The notes: generated by a model from the sequence alone, not told the origin. 33,333 bases of DNA from an uncultured Bacteroidia bacterium (GCA_903918045.1 CAIXCY010000041.1:1-33333), one strand, 5' to 3'. Positions 22,986 to 32,457 are shown, counted from the first letter of the stretch. Program-made: numbers and translations.

Positions 22986-25013
22986 ATGAGTGAAACTGTA
23001 ACAAACAGAGCAGCAGATAATATCCGCATTCTTTCTGCAGCAATGGTCGAGAAAGCTAATTCCGGCCATCCGGGAGGTGCGATGGGGGGAGCAGACTTTG
23101 TGAACATCCTGTTTACAGAGTTTTTAAATTATGATCCGAGTGAGATGACCTGGCCATTCCGTGACAGGTTCTTCCTCGATCCGGGGCATATGTCTCCAAT
23201 GCTCTATTCAGTTTTGGCGCTTGGTGGTAACTATTCGCTCGAGGATTTGAAGAACTTCAGGCAGTGGGGCTCTGTTACTCCAGGCCATCCCGAAGTTGAT
23301 CCTGAACGGGGTGTCGAAAACACTTCAGGTCCACTGGGCCAGGGGCATACGATGGCAGTAGGGGCTGCCATTGCCGAGCGTTTTCTTGTTGCGCGCTTTG
23401 GCGAATGGATGGCTCATAAGACCTACACCTTCATTTCTGATGGTGGTATTCAGGAAGAGATTTCTCAGGGAGCGGGTCGGTTAGCTGGTCACCTTGGACT
23501 GAACAATCTGATCATGTTTTATGATTCAAATGATATTCAACTCTCTACCGAAACCGATTCAGTTACCTCAGAAGATACTGCAATGAAGTATTCAGCCTGG
23601 GGTTGGAATGTTCTTACCATTGCAGGAAATGATGGAAATGCAATTCGTGGCGCCATTAAATCTGCACTCAATGAGAAGTCAAGACCTACTATTATCATCG
23701 GTAAAACAACAATGGGTAAAGGGGCAGTGAAGGAAGATGGTTCCAATTTTGAACGTCAGTGTTCAACTCACGGACAGCCTTTGACCCATGCAGGTGCCTC
23801 ATTCAAAAAAACGATTGCCAACCTGGGCGGTGATCCCGAGAATCCGTTTGAGATTTTTCCCGATGTGGCTGATCTTTATGCCAAACGGATCAAAACATTA
23901 AAAGAGTGGGCGAATACAAAAAATGAGGAGGAGGATGTTTGGGCAGCTGCTAATCCGGAACTTGCTGCAAAACTCGACAAATTCCTTTCAGGAGATGTTC
24001 CTGAATTTGATTATTCTAAAATTGTTCAAAAAGCCGGTGCAGCAACACGTAATGCATCAGCCACAGTTTTGGGCGCTTTTGCCAAAGGAATTGAAAACAT
24101 GATCGTTTCATCGGCCGACCTCTCTAATTCGGATAAGACAGATGGATTTTTAAATAATACGAAAGCCTTTAAGAATGGTGATTTCTCAGGGGCATTTCTT
24201 CAGGCGGGAGTTTGTGAACTCACTATGGCTTCTATAATGAATGGTATTGCACTTCATGGCGGTATTATTGCAGCCTGCGGAACCTTCTTTGTGTTCTCCG
24301 ACTATATGAAACCGGCTTTACGTATGGCGGCTTTGATGGAATTACCTGTTAAATATATCTGGACACACGATGCGTTCAGGGTAGGAGAGGACGGGCCGAC
24401 TCATCAGCCAGTTGAACATGAAGCACAACTTCGCCTTATGGAACATCTTAAGAATCACCATGGTGAGAATTCAACACTGGTATTGCGGCCGGCTGATGCT
24501 CAGGAGACTACAGTGGCCTGGCAGCTTGCAATAGAGAATACCTCTACTCCGACTGCCTTGATTCTTTCAAGACAAAATATTAAGGATCTGCCTGCTAAAA
24601 CAAATCGTTATGAAGAGGCCAAGCAGGCGTCTAAAGGGGCATATACTATTGAAGAATGCGAAAACCCGGCAGTAATTCTTGTCGCCTCAGGATCTGAGGT
24701 GGCCTCTCTGGTGGAAGGTGCCGTTTTGTTACGGGAACGCGATGGACTTGGGGTACGTATTGTTTCCGCACCTTCCGAAGGACTTTTCCGTGAACAGGAT
24801 AAGACCTATCAGGAGAGCGTACTTCCAGTTAACGTTCCTAAATTCGGGCTTACAGCAGGTCTTCCTGTTACCTTGCGCGGATTGGTTGGAGATTCCGGAG
24901 CCATCTGGGGATTGAGCTCTTTTGGTTTTTCAGCTCCTTATGATGTTTTAGATCAGCAACTTGGATTTACAGCTGAAAATATTTATGCCCAGGTTAAAGC
25001 ACTTCTGGCTTAA
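22986..25013 (+). CDS. tkt: Transketolase
   Basis: A 675-residue full-length transketolase (pyrimidine- and pyrophosphate-binding domains plus C-terminal domain) that moves two-carbon units in the pentose phosphate pathway using thiamine diphosphate. Landmarks: 'NSGHPGGAMGGADF' (H28), 'GPLGQGH' (116-121), the ThDP/metal motif starting at D152 ('SDGGIQEE') and ending at N182, the cofactor-activating E411 in 'AGVCELTMA', and 'THDAFRVGEDGPTHQP' with H461 and H473. The forms 'SDGG' and 'GVCEL' differ from E. coli TktA (GDGC, GVRE) but agree with what I recall of Bacteroidota transketolases. Ends before a strong terminator. Confidence 0.97.
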   Translation: MSETVTNRAADNIRILSAAMVEKANSGHPGGAMGGADFVNILFTEFLNYDPSEMTWPFRDRFFLDPGHMSPMLYSVLALGGNYSLEDLKNFRQWGSVTPGHPEVDPERGVENTSGPLGQGHTMAVGAAIAERFLVARFGEWMAHKTYTFISDGGIQEEISQGAGRLAGHLGLNNLIMFYDSNDIQLSTETDSVTSEDTAMKYSAWGWNVLTIAGNDGNAIRGAIKSALNEKSRPTIIIGKTTMGKGAVKEDGSNFERQCSTHGQPLTHAGASFKKTIANLGGDPENPFEIFPDVADLYAKRIKTLKEWANTKNEEEDVWAAANPELAAKLDKFLSGDVPEFDYSKIVQKAGAATRNASATVLGAFAKGIENMIVSSADLSNSDKTDGFLNNTKAFKNGDFSGAFLQAGVCELTMASIMNGIALHGGIIAACGTFFVFSDYMKPALRMAALMELPVKYIWTHDAFRVGEDGPTHQPVEHEAQLRLMEHLKNHHGENSTLVLRPADAQETTVAWQLAIENTSTPTALILSRQNIKDLPAKTNRYEEAKQASKGAYTIEECENPAVILVASGSEVASLVEGAVLLRERDGLGVRIVSAPSEGLFREQDKTYQESVLPVNVPKFGLTAGLPVTLRGLVGDSGAIWGLSSFGFSAPYDVLDQQLGFTAENIYAQVKALLA

Positions 25014-25034
25014 AATATTCCTCTTATATTAAAT

Positions 25035-25069
25035 AAAAAAATGGGCGTCGTTCGGCGCCCATTTTTTTT
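25035..25069. terminator. Strong bidirectional terminator after tkt
   Basis: A-run, stem TGGGCGTC (25042-25049), 4-nt loop, GGCGCCCA (25054-25061) with one U-G pair, then eight T (25062-25069). It separates the convergent tkt and the four-gene cytochrome/DUF1501 operon. Confidence 0.92.
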
Positions 25070-25100
25070 AAAACCTTTTTTTAACCTTAGGGTATTGAAA

Positions 25101-27233
25101 TTAATTTAAGAATATTTCATCAACAAAAATCCAGGCAGCTTTTCCTTTGCGATCACCTTTCCAAACCGGCATTTTCTTTACATTTGAGACACTAAACTTA
25201 TAAAATTTATAGGCTGTCCCTTTAGGAAAATCGCATGTAAAGGTTTTGGCTCCTGAAGGGTCATTTTTCTGCGCTAACGGAAATTTAGTATCCGCAATCC
25301 TTTTAAATAGTTTTCCATCATTGCTTCCTTGTGCTGCGATGGAAGCAATCGGGAAAATTTCTGCTCCAGTTTCAACATAGGCATTAAAATATACTGAATT
25401 TAAAGGCTTTATCTGATTAAAACCAATAACCAGGTCCATATTTGAATTCTGATACCCCAACCATTTGTCAGTATACCTGTTGTTTTCTCCAAGGTCATAA
25501 TCAATTAGTGTTTTTGACCCGTTTCCCCGGTGTTTGGGATCAGGTTGTGAAAGAAGAAAAATAGAATCCGGATGAATTTCAGATTTATAATAGGTTCTTT
25601 GAACAATATCACTGCTCTTCCATCCTGTCCGGTAGGCTTTGATCTTCAGTACTGTATTTTGTGACAACCTGAAATTCTCCTTGTATTCCGGACTTTTAAT
25701 ACTGTCTGGATCACTACCGTCTGTAGTATATCTTATTACAACACCTTTTAACAGATGCTTCAATTTGATATCGACATGATTGGGTATTATCAGAGAGTCC
25801 TGTTCAATGGTTGGGTTACTTATTTTCATAACCTGATCTTCAAGATTATCCCCAACAACTATCCTGATGGCCGGGTATTTAAGTATAAGTTTTTGGAGTT
25901 GTTTTTGAGTACCATTCCTGGTCCAGACATTTAATTCGGCAAATTTAGCCTTATCTAAAAACTTGTTAAGTGCTACTTCATCAAACTCAATGCCACAAAT
26001 GGAAAGCGTTTTGAGGTTCGGTAATGACTTTAAAACCTCAAGTGCGGTGATGTCAAGTTTTGTGCCATTTAAATTTAAGTTTTGAATGTTTTTAAATTGG
26101 ACAATAACATCAAGATCCTCTTTTTTTAATGGCATCCCCTGCATGTTAAGATTTATAATGCCATTCTTAATCTTTTCAAGTTTCTTCAGATTCTCAGGAT
26201 TATAAAAAGCTCCCTGGAAGAAGTTGACTTCTACTTCATCCGATCCGCTAAACAAATAATTTGTGGTGCAATAATTTGAATTAAATTCCTTTAAATCAGG
26301 GAGATTATTCTTCGCAATAAAATTTTGTTTTGGAGCTGTCTCTGATTTATTTGTCAAAAGGTAAAGGGTGTCTTCCTTCTGCAGCTCATTCAGTTTGAGA
26401 TTGAAATTTCCTCCTGCTTTTAACCAACCACTTATTATTGTCATTTCTTCTGAAGTAAGTTGCATTTTTCCATCAGGAGGCATATGCTTTTCATCATTCA
26501 GTGGCATATGAATTCGTTCAGAAAATAGTGAGGCCCCATTGGGTTCACCTTTTAGAATATTCCCATCTTTACCACCTTTGCGGATATTCTCAGGATTATT
26601 TAGTTGTAAACCTCCTTTAATTTTATCTGCACCATGACAACTTATACATTTAGATGCCAGAATAGGAGCGACCGCTGATTCATAAAGTGTTAAATGACTT
26701 GTAGTTGTATTCTTGTTTTCTGCTTCTGCCGGTTCCGGAAAGCTCAAGGCATTTACACCATGGGTGAGCTGCGCACCCTTATGGGCGGAGCCAGTTACAA
26801 TCAGTAAAAAGATTACAGCCAGATATTTTTTATGAGTGATCTTAAAGTTTAATGAGTACAACAAACCCCAGCTAATCAGTGAAATTGCAATACCTCCCCA
26901 TTTATGAAAACTAATAAGATCACCGTCGTATGCATTCTGTTTTGATAATAACAGGCCGCATATTGCAACGCCACTTGCTAATACCGCATTAATTGCTAAT
27001 AGCAAATTCTCTGTATTCAATGGAAATCTTCGATTTTGAAAAAACAGGAAGTAAACCGAGATCAGTATTCCAAAGACGATGGGGAAGTGCAATACTAATG
27101 GGTGAAATTTTCCAATCCATTGGAGAAACAGTCCCGGTTGAATAGCCTGATTATAAATTGCCAATATAATGAGCAAGGGATTCAAGACCCAGAGACATAA
27201 TTCCAGGATATTATAAATTTTCTTCTCACTCAT
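25101..27233 (-). CDS. Membrane cytochrome c with LRR, chitobiase-like and discoidin-like domains
   Basis: A 710-residue multidomain protein. Residues 1-160 are a DUF2231-like unit of four to five membrane helices with histidines ('KFHPLVLHFPIVFG', 'SFHKWGG', 'SAHKGAQLTHG'). A cytochrome c domain (about 180-275) has the heme motif CISCH (196-200) and a distal 'KHMPPDGKMQLT'. Residues about 345-430 are leucine-rich repeats ('GIINLNMQGMPL', 'NIQNLNLNGTKL', 'NLKTLSICGIEF'). About 490-560 is a chitobiase/beta-hexosaminidase C-terminal-like repeat ('IRYTTDGSDPDS...VLKIKAYRTGWKSSDI'), and about 590-710 is discoidin-like. Everything after the membrane unit should lie in the periplasm. Last gene of the operon, 2 bp after the DUF1501 gene. 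Substrate and electron partner are unknown. Confidence 0.85.
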   Translation of the reverse strand: MSEKKIYNILELCLWVLNPLLIILAIYNQAIQPGLFLQWIGKFHPLVLHFPIVFGILISVYFLFFQNRRFPLNTENLLLAINAVLASGVAICGLLLSKQNAYDGDLISFHKWGGIAISLISWGLLYSLNFKITHKKYLAVIFLLIVTGSAHKGAQLTHGVNALSFPEPAEAENKNTTTSHLTLYESAVAPILASKCISCHGADKIKGGLQLNNPENIRKGGKDGNILKGEPNGASLFSERIHMPLNDEKHMPPDGKMQLTSEEMTIISGWLKAGGNFNLKLNELQKEDTLYLLTNKSETAPKQNFIAKNNLPDLKEFNSNYCTTNYLFSGSDEVEVNFFQGAFYNPENLKKLEKIKNGIINLNMQGMPLKKEDLDVIVQFKNIQNLNLNGTKLDITALEVLKSLPNLKTLSICGIEFDEVALNKFLDKAKFAELNVWTRNGTQKQLQKLILKYPAIRIVVGDNLEDQVMKISNPTIEQDSLIIPNHVDIKLKHLLKGVVIRYTTDGSDPDSIKSPEYKENFRLSQNTVLKIKAYRTGWKSSDIVQRTYYKSEIHPDSIFLLSQPDPKHRGNGSKTLIDYDLGENNRYTDKWLGYQNSNMDLVIGFNQIKPLNSVYFNAYVETGAEIFPIASIAAQGSNDGKLFKRIADTKFPLAQKNDPSGAKTFTCDFPKGTAYKFYKFSVSNVKKMPVWKGDRKGKAAWIFVDEIFLN

Positions 27234-27235
27234 AA

Positions 27236-28681
27236 TTAACTAATTAGATCATGGACAACATTACCTGCGACATCCGTTAGCTTGTAACGCCTCCCCTGAT
27301 GTTTAAATGTAAACCGTTCATGGTCAATCCCCATCAGGTGTAAGATGGTCGCATGAAAATCGTGAACGTGTACCGGTAGTTTTGTAATGTTATATCCGAA
27401 ATCATCTGTTTCACCAAATACTCCGGGTTTTACGCCACCACCTGCCATCCAGATTGTAAAGCAACGAGGGTGGTGATCGCGACCGTAATTATCTTTGGTT
27501 AAGGCCCCCTGGCAATAGTTTGTTCTCCCAAATTCCCCACCCCAGATCACAAGCGTTTCATCCAGTAATCCTCTTTGCTTTAAGTCTTTAATCAGGGCAG
27601 CAGAGGATTGGTCAACATCCTTGCATTGCCCTTCGATCTCTTTAGGAAGGTTTCCATGGGTATCCCATCCTTGATGGTATAACTGAACAAAACGCACTCC
27701 ATTTTCGGATAATTTTCTAGCTAAAAGGCAGTTGGCGGCATATGTTCCAGGAACAAGACATTCCGGGCCATACATTTTTATTATAGATTCTGGCTCATTT
27801 TGTAAGGAGGTAAGTTCCGGTACAGCCATTTGCATCCGATAGGCTAATTCGTATTGCTGGATCTTAGTGACAATTTCGGGATCTCCAATATTTTTATAGG
27901 CTGCATCATTAAGAGCTGAAATCTCATCCAACATAGCTCTTTTATCTGCACGATTAATAAATTCAGGATCTGTCAGGTATTTTACCGGTTCTTCACCCGA
28001 GCTAAACTGAACCCCCTGGTGGATTGAATCTAAAAAGCCGTTATTCCATAATTTTGAATAGACTCCCTGTCCATTTCCTTTACCTTTACTCAGAAGGACA
28101 CAAAATGCAGGAAGGTTTTTATTTTCACTTCCCAATCCATAACTGATCCAGGATCCCATACTTGGTCTGTTCCCAACCTGGGCGCCGGTCTGGAAGAATG
28201 TCAGAGCCGGATCATGATTGATTGCCTCAGTAAAAATCGAGCGGACAAAGCACATCTCGTCACTCATACTTGCAAGGTGGGGGAGTGTTTCACTAAACCA
28301 GGCACCGCTTCGTCCATGCTGAGAAAAATTAAATTTTGTCCCCGCCAGCGGAAATTTTGCCTGATTCGCTGTCATCCCGGTAAGCCGTTGTCCCATCCGG
28401 ATACTGGCAGGTAAATCTTCGCCATGCATTTTTTGAAGCATTGGCTTATAATCAAATAAGTCTAGTTGAGATGGGGCGCCATTCTGGAAAAGATAAATAA
28501 TCCGCTTTGCCTTTGGAGCAAAATGGGGGAGTACATTTGTAAAAAGGTCATCTTCATTTTTCCCGTCAAATATGCCGGGCACCATCAGTGAACCTAATGC
28601 AAGTCCTCCAATTCCAAGACTTAATTTAGATAAAAATTTTCGTCTGTTCTGGTTTAATCCATGTTCCAAGAATTCTTTCAT
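27236..28681 (-). CDS. Tat-exported DUF1501 protein
   Basis: A 481-residue protein of the DUF1501 family, which is distantly related to alkaline phosphatases/sulfatases. The N-terminus 'NQNRRKFLSKLSLGIGGLALG' is a classic twin-arginine leader, so it is exported folded, probably with a metal bound. Family motifs include 'FQNGAPSQLDLFDYKP' (about 67-82), 'HGRSGAWFSETLPHLA', 'GVRFVQLYHQGWDTHGNL', 'VIWGGEFGRT' and 'GRDHHPRCFTIWMAGGGVKPG', with Asp/His clusters suited to metal binding. Its activity is unknown to me. DUF1501 genes typically sit next to PSCyt/DUF1549-DUF1553 genes, as here: it follows that gene after 9 bp. Confidence 0.92.
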   Translation of the reverse strand: MKEFLEHGLNQNRRKFLSKLSLGIGGLALGSLMVPGIFDGKNEDDLFTNVLPHFAPKAKRIIYLFQNGAPSQLDLFDYKPMLQKMHGEDLPASIRMGQRLTGMTANQAKFPLAGTKFNFSQHGRSGAWFSETLPHLASMSDEMCFVRSIFTEAINHDPALTFFQTGAQVGNRPSMGSWISYGLGSENKNLPAFCVLLSKGKGNGQGVYSKLWNNGFLDSIHQGVQFSSGEEPVKYLTDPEFINRADKRAMLDEISALNDAAYKNIGDPEIVTKIQQYELAYRMQMAVPELTSLQNEPESIIKMYGPECLVPGTYAANCLLARKLSENGVRFVQLYHQGWDTHGNLPKEIEGQCKDVDQSSAALIKDLKQRGLLDETLVIWGGEFGRTNYCQGALTKDNYGRDHHPRCFTIWMAGGGVKPGVFGETDDFGYNITKLPVHVHDFHATILHLMGIDHERFTFKHQGRRYKLTDVAGNVVHDLIS

Positions 28682-28690
28682 ACTAATATC

Positions 28691-31018
28691 TTAAGATTTT
28701 GTGATTGCTTCTTCTAAATTATACATGACCAGGATTGTTTTCATTAAAGCGCCGGCTTCAACACTGTTTATACTTTCTTTTGGATGTTTGAATTCACCCG
28801 TCTTCAACGTAAGCTTTAATAAATCAGGGTGTTCCTTGAAATATCCCTGTTGTTTATTGCAGTAGTCCATTAATTTATTTTTCTCGAATTTTGAAGGTTT
28901 TCTTACAAGAATTGATTCGAATGCCTGGTCGATTTTTTCTTCCAGTGGTTTTGAAACCAATGAGATATTTTCAGCTAAGACACGGCAGGCTTCCAAAACG
29001 GTTGGATCGTTAAGCATCGTTAATGCCTGTAAAGGAGTATTGGTGCTGGAGCGGCGCGCTTCACACTGGTCTCTGCTGCTGGCATCAAAAATCATCAAAC
29101 TTGGTGGCGGGGCAGTCAATTTAAAAATGGTATATAAACCCCGACGGTAAATAGCTCCACCATGATCTTGTTTATAGGTTGCCAACACCCCTCGTCCTGA
29201 AGAGGTGCTTTCCCAAACCCCTTTGGGCTGATATGGTTTAACACTGGGGCCTCCGATTTGAGAATTTAATAACCCACTGCTGCTTAATACCCAATCCCGG
29301 ATTATCTCAGCTTTAAATCTTATGCGTGGTGATCTTGAATAATAAACATTTTCAGGGTCTTGCTCAAGTTGCTTTTTACTTACCTCGCCCGATTGACAAT
29401 AGGTATTTGTTGTGAGAATTTTCTTGATTAAATATTTGATGTCCCAGTTATGGTCTATAAAATCAACAGCCAACCAGTCGAGTAATTCAGGATGTGAGGG
29501 AAGCTCTCCCTGCAAACCATAATCACTTGATGTTTTTACAATCCCTTTACCGAAAATCTCCTGCCAGATAAAATTCACAAAGACCCGGGCTGTCAGTGGG
29601 TTTTTTTTGTTGATTGTCCATTGTGCCAGACCCAGTCTGTTTCTTGGATAGGCCGCTGTATCAAAAGGCATTATGGATTCAAGGCCGGTTGGTTTTACTT
29701 CAGCGGTAGTCGGCGCATCGTACCTTCCCCGGCTCAGGATGTAAGTGGGTTTTGGAACTGAATCGTCTGCCATAACCGATACCTGGACAGTGTTTGTATC
29801 AACAGCATTAATATAAGGCATGAATTTTTTTATCTCTTCGCTGGTTATAAAAAGCTTTGGTGCTTTTGCGGGGGTCGAAGTGCTTACATCTCCTTCAAAA
29901 CCTTTCTCTTTGCTTACATTGAAGAAGGCGTATAGCTGATAGTAATCTTTATTCGAAAAAGGATCATATTTGTGATCATGACATTGCGCACATTCGATTG
30001 TAACTCCCAGGATTGCTTTACCAAAGGTTCTGGTTTTGTCGATATTATACGAAACGCGGTATTCCTCCTCAATAATTCCACCTTCCTCTGTGTATTTGTG
30101 ATTACGAAAGAATGCAGTGGCCAGAATGTTTTCTTTCGACGCATTTGGCAATAAGTCACCGGCAATCTGATCGGTAAGGAATTTGTCGTATGGAATATTT
30201 TTATTAAAAGCATTGATGACCCAATCTCTCCACGGCCATTGTGATCGGATATTGTCATCCTGAAAACCAAATGAATCCGCATAACGTGCTAAATCACACC
30301 ATAATATTGCCATTTTTTCACCATACGAAGGTTTCTGTAATAGCGTATCCAACAGTTGATTATACCAATCTTTGGAGGCTTCATTATTCCATTTCTTAAC
30401 CTCCTGATAAGATGGAGGCAAACCGGTTATATCAGCGAAGGCTCGTTTAATTAAAATCTCCCGTGATGCTGCCTCATTAGGTTTATATCCTTTCTGATCC
30501 ATTTTATGAAGAATGAAATTGTCAATCTCATTCTTTGTCCAATCCTTATCGCTAACCTCAGGTAGGGCTGCTTTTACCGGAGGGACAAATGCCCAATGTT
30601 TTTCATATTTAGCACCTTCATTGATCCATTTCCGGAACAGATCTATTTCGTCATGATTTAATTTGGTGAGATGACTCTCCGGCAGAGGCATCAGAATAGA
30701 TGGATCGTTAGTCTCAATTCTGCGTATTAATTCACTTTTATCAGGATTTCCTGGAACAATAGCAAAATGCCCCTTGTTTTTCTTCAATTCGGCGTATGCT
30801 CCGGACTGCTGATCCAATCTTAATCCCGCCTTTCGTTTATTGGCATCCGGGCCATGACAGGCAAAACACTTATCAGACAGGATAGGACGGATATCGCGAT
30901 TATAGGATATTCCATTTTCCTGATTTTTGCTATGATGATTTATAAAATAGACAATACCAAAAGTTACTCCGGCTATAATTAATCCTGTAATAAAAAAGAA
31001 GTTGTATTTTTTTTGCAT
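28691..31018 (-). CDS. Planctomycete-type cytochrome protein (PSCyt1-DUF1549-DUF1553)
   Basis: A 775-residue exported protein anchored by one N-terminal membrane helix (about 7-26). The first periplasmic domain is a PSCyt1 cytochrome c with heme motif CFACH (51-55) and distal 'LMPLPESHLTKL'. DUF1549 (PSCyt2, about 160-370) follows, with a second CxxCH, CAQCH at 342-346 in 'VTIECAQCHDHKYDPF', then DUF1553 (PSD1, about 460-725) with 'RVFVNFIWQEIFGKGIVKTSSDYG', 'SGEVSKK' and 'RRSSTNTPLQALTMLNDP'. Two possible c-hemes imply electron transfer or an oxidoreductase role. These proteins are abundant in Planctomycetota and also found in Bacteroidota; the reaction is not established. It follows the beta-propeller gene by 11 bp. 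Confidence 0.93.
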   Translation of the reverse strand: MQKKYNFFFITGLIIAGVTFGIVYFINHHSKNQENGISYNRDIRPILSDKCFACHGPDANKRKAGLRLDQQSGAYAELKKNKGHFAIVPGNPDKSELIRRIETNDPSILMPLPESHLTKLNHDEIDLFRKWINEGAKYEKHWAFVPPVKAALPEVSDKDWTKNEIDNFILHKMDQKGYKPNEAASREILIKRAFADITGLPPSYQEVKKWNNEASKDWYNQLLDTLLQKPSYGEKMAILWCDLARYADSFGFQDDNIRSQWPWRDWVINAFNKNIPYDKFLTDQIAGDLLPNASKENILATAFFRNHKYTEEGGIIEEEYRVSYNIDKTRTFGKAILGVTIECAQCHDHKYDPFSNKDYYQLYAFFNVSKEKGFEGDVSTSTPAKAPKLFITSEEIKKFMPYINAVDTNTVQVSVMADDSVPKPTYILSRGRYDAPTTAEVKPTGLESIMPFDTAAYPRNRLGLAQWTINKKNPLTARVFVNFIWQEIFGKGIVKTSSDYGLQGELPSHPELLDWLAVDFIDHNWDIKYLIKKILTTNTYCQSGEVSKKQLEQDPENVYYSRSPRIRFKAEIIRDWVLSSSGLLNSQIGGPSVKPYQPKGVWESTSSGRGVLATYKQDHGGAIYRRGLYTIFKLTAPPPSLMIFDASSRDQCEARRSSTNTPLQALTMLNDPTVLEACRVLAENISLVSKPLEEKIDQAFESILVRKPSKFEKNKLMDYCNKQQGYFKEHPDLLKLTLKTGEFKHPKESINSVEAGALMKTILVMYNLEEAITKS

Positions 31019-31029
31019 GGAATCATCAA

Positions 31030-32055
31030 TTAAGCTTTTGTAAACTTATATGGATACACTTTGTCCGATGCCCATTGAGCAACATATATACTTCCTTCAT
31101 CATCGATGCAAACATCATGGGGATGTATAAATATTTTATCTGTTTGGGATAGCGGTGTTAATTTACCGTTTTCGTAAATTGGCTCAGATCCACCTAAGTT
31201 AGAAACTACTTTATTCTCTTTATTCAGGATCGTAACAAAACCGGATTTTGCATTGTCTAAACTTGGAGATCGTAAAACTGCGGCGTATAAATAATCGCCT
31301 TTAATGACCGGTCTGCAGACACAGGCCCCCGGTAAGTGAATGACTTCTATTAATTTACCATCCAATGAGAACCGTTTGAAGGCATTGCGGGTTCTGTCTG
31401 TGATAATCAGGGTTGGAGTGGAACTTCGGTAATCGACGCAGATTCCATGGGCATTATCAAAATGCTCATCACCCTCACCTCGTCCTCCGAAAGAATTTTT
31501 CAAATGACCTTCGGCATCGTAGTGGAGTATATGTTGTGCCCCATAACCATCTGCAATATAAAATTCACCGTTTTCCAATACGGCGGTTTCAGTCGGCACA
31601 AAAGCCTCCCTCTTTTGATAGGCTGCAATATCCGCAGGAGCATCTATCGTAAATAATATTTTTCCTTCAATGGTAGTCTTATATACCTGATGTTTAACTG
31701 TATCTGTAATAAACAACAAATCTTCCTTTCCATTATGTTGAACGGTCAATCCGTGTGCTCCGGGAAATTCCTTTCCCCAGGTATCAATTAGCTTCCCACT
31801 TTTATTGTAGATAATGATATTATTTTTGGTTTCATTAGTTAACAAGAGTATCCTTCCCTTAACGTCCTGAATCATTTCATGACAATCATTTACCGGTGTT
31901 TTCTGAGGATTTAGGGCTCCCCATTGGGTATTTAACCTGTATTTCATCTCATTATGACCATAAATTATCCCTTGAGGTTTACTGAATATATCTTTGGCGA
32001 TGATGAAACCTGCAGCTGAAAGCGCTGATTTTTTTAAAAAGGATCTTCTTTCCAT
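31030..32055 (-). CDS. Tat-exported NHL/SMP-30-type beta-propeller
   Basis: A 341-residue protein beginning 'MERRSFLKKSALSAAGFIIAKD', a textbook twin-arginine leader. The mature part is a six-bladed NHL-like propeller: 'DVKGRILLLTNETKNNIIIYNKSGKLIDTWG', 'GAHGLTVQHNGKEDLLFITDTVKHQVYK', 'DNAHGICVDYRSSTPTLIITDRTRNAFKRF', 'HPHDVCIDDEGSIYVAQWASDKV'. Repeated His residues at blade starts (AHG, AHG, HPHD) recall metal-binding lyase/esterase propellers, so either enzyme or binding protein is possible. It is the first gene of the four-gene operon; the best -7-like sequence upstream on the minus strand (AACGTTTG, 32085-32092) has one mismatch. Confidence 0.88.
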   Translation of the reverse strand: MERRSFLKKSALSAAGFIIAKDIFSKPQGIIYGHNEMKYRLNTQWGALNPQKTPVNDCHEMIQDVKGRILLLTNETKNNIIIYNKSGKLIDTWGKEFPGAHGLTVQHNGKEDLLFITDTVKHQVYKTTIEGKILFTIDAPADIAAYQKREAFVPTETAVLENGEFYIADGYGAQHILHYDAEGHLKNSFGGRGEGDEHFDNAHGICVDYRSSTPTLIITDRTRNAFKRFSLDGKLIEVIHLPGACVCRPVIKGDYLYAAVLRSPSLDNAKSGFVTILNKENKVVSNLGGSEPIYENGKLTPLSQTDKIFIHPHDVCIDDEGSIYVAQWASDKVYPYKFTKA

Positions 32056-32457
32056 TTTTACAGTTTATGAATGCAACCTTTTGGCAAACGTTGCGGTGAT
32101 TAATTGGTAATAAAATTATTATTTGTAAGTTAGCTTTAAGAGCCCTTAGAAAACTCGTTAAAACATTATATTTTAAGCCAATAGTTAGAATCAGGGAATT
32201 TTTAAAACAAAACAATTCAAAATTTATATAGACCCTGGTTTACTATGACCTCATTTATCCGGTTATAATAAAATAACAATAAATCAGAATAAAAAGTTTA
32301 AAATATTTTTCAGACCATGATTTGAAAAGGGGGGTGAATTTGAAAAATGAGAAAATATTTTTTTATCATTTATAAAATTGGGAGAATAGGTTCCGGAAGT
32401 TGCTGTGCTTGCTGAAATTCAGTTAATTTGTAATACTTTTTATCAAATCCGTTGTTC
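32056..32457. other. Intergenic region between divergent operon and GH43 gene
   Basis: 402 bp, very AT-rich, holding the promoters for both divergent units. I found no exact TAnnTTTG box with a -33 partner on either strand. The nearest plus-strand candidate is TTAATTTG at 32423-32430, one base off the consensus at its second position; a G-run (about 32330-32335) interrupts the A/T-rich background. No RNA gene or small open frame is convincing. Confidence 0.4.

Noticed and set aside
22986-25013. Transketolase with apparently altered active-site words (SDGG for GDGC, GVCEL for GVREH)
   Set aside because: The metal ligands and the activating Glu (E411) are kept, and these variants are what I recall from other Bacteroidota, so this is not a broken or novel enzyme.
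29914-30282. Minus-strand frame of 122 codons inside the PSCyt protein gene
   Set aside because: It is a shifted frame of the same strand within a strongly conserved domain and has no own motif.
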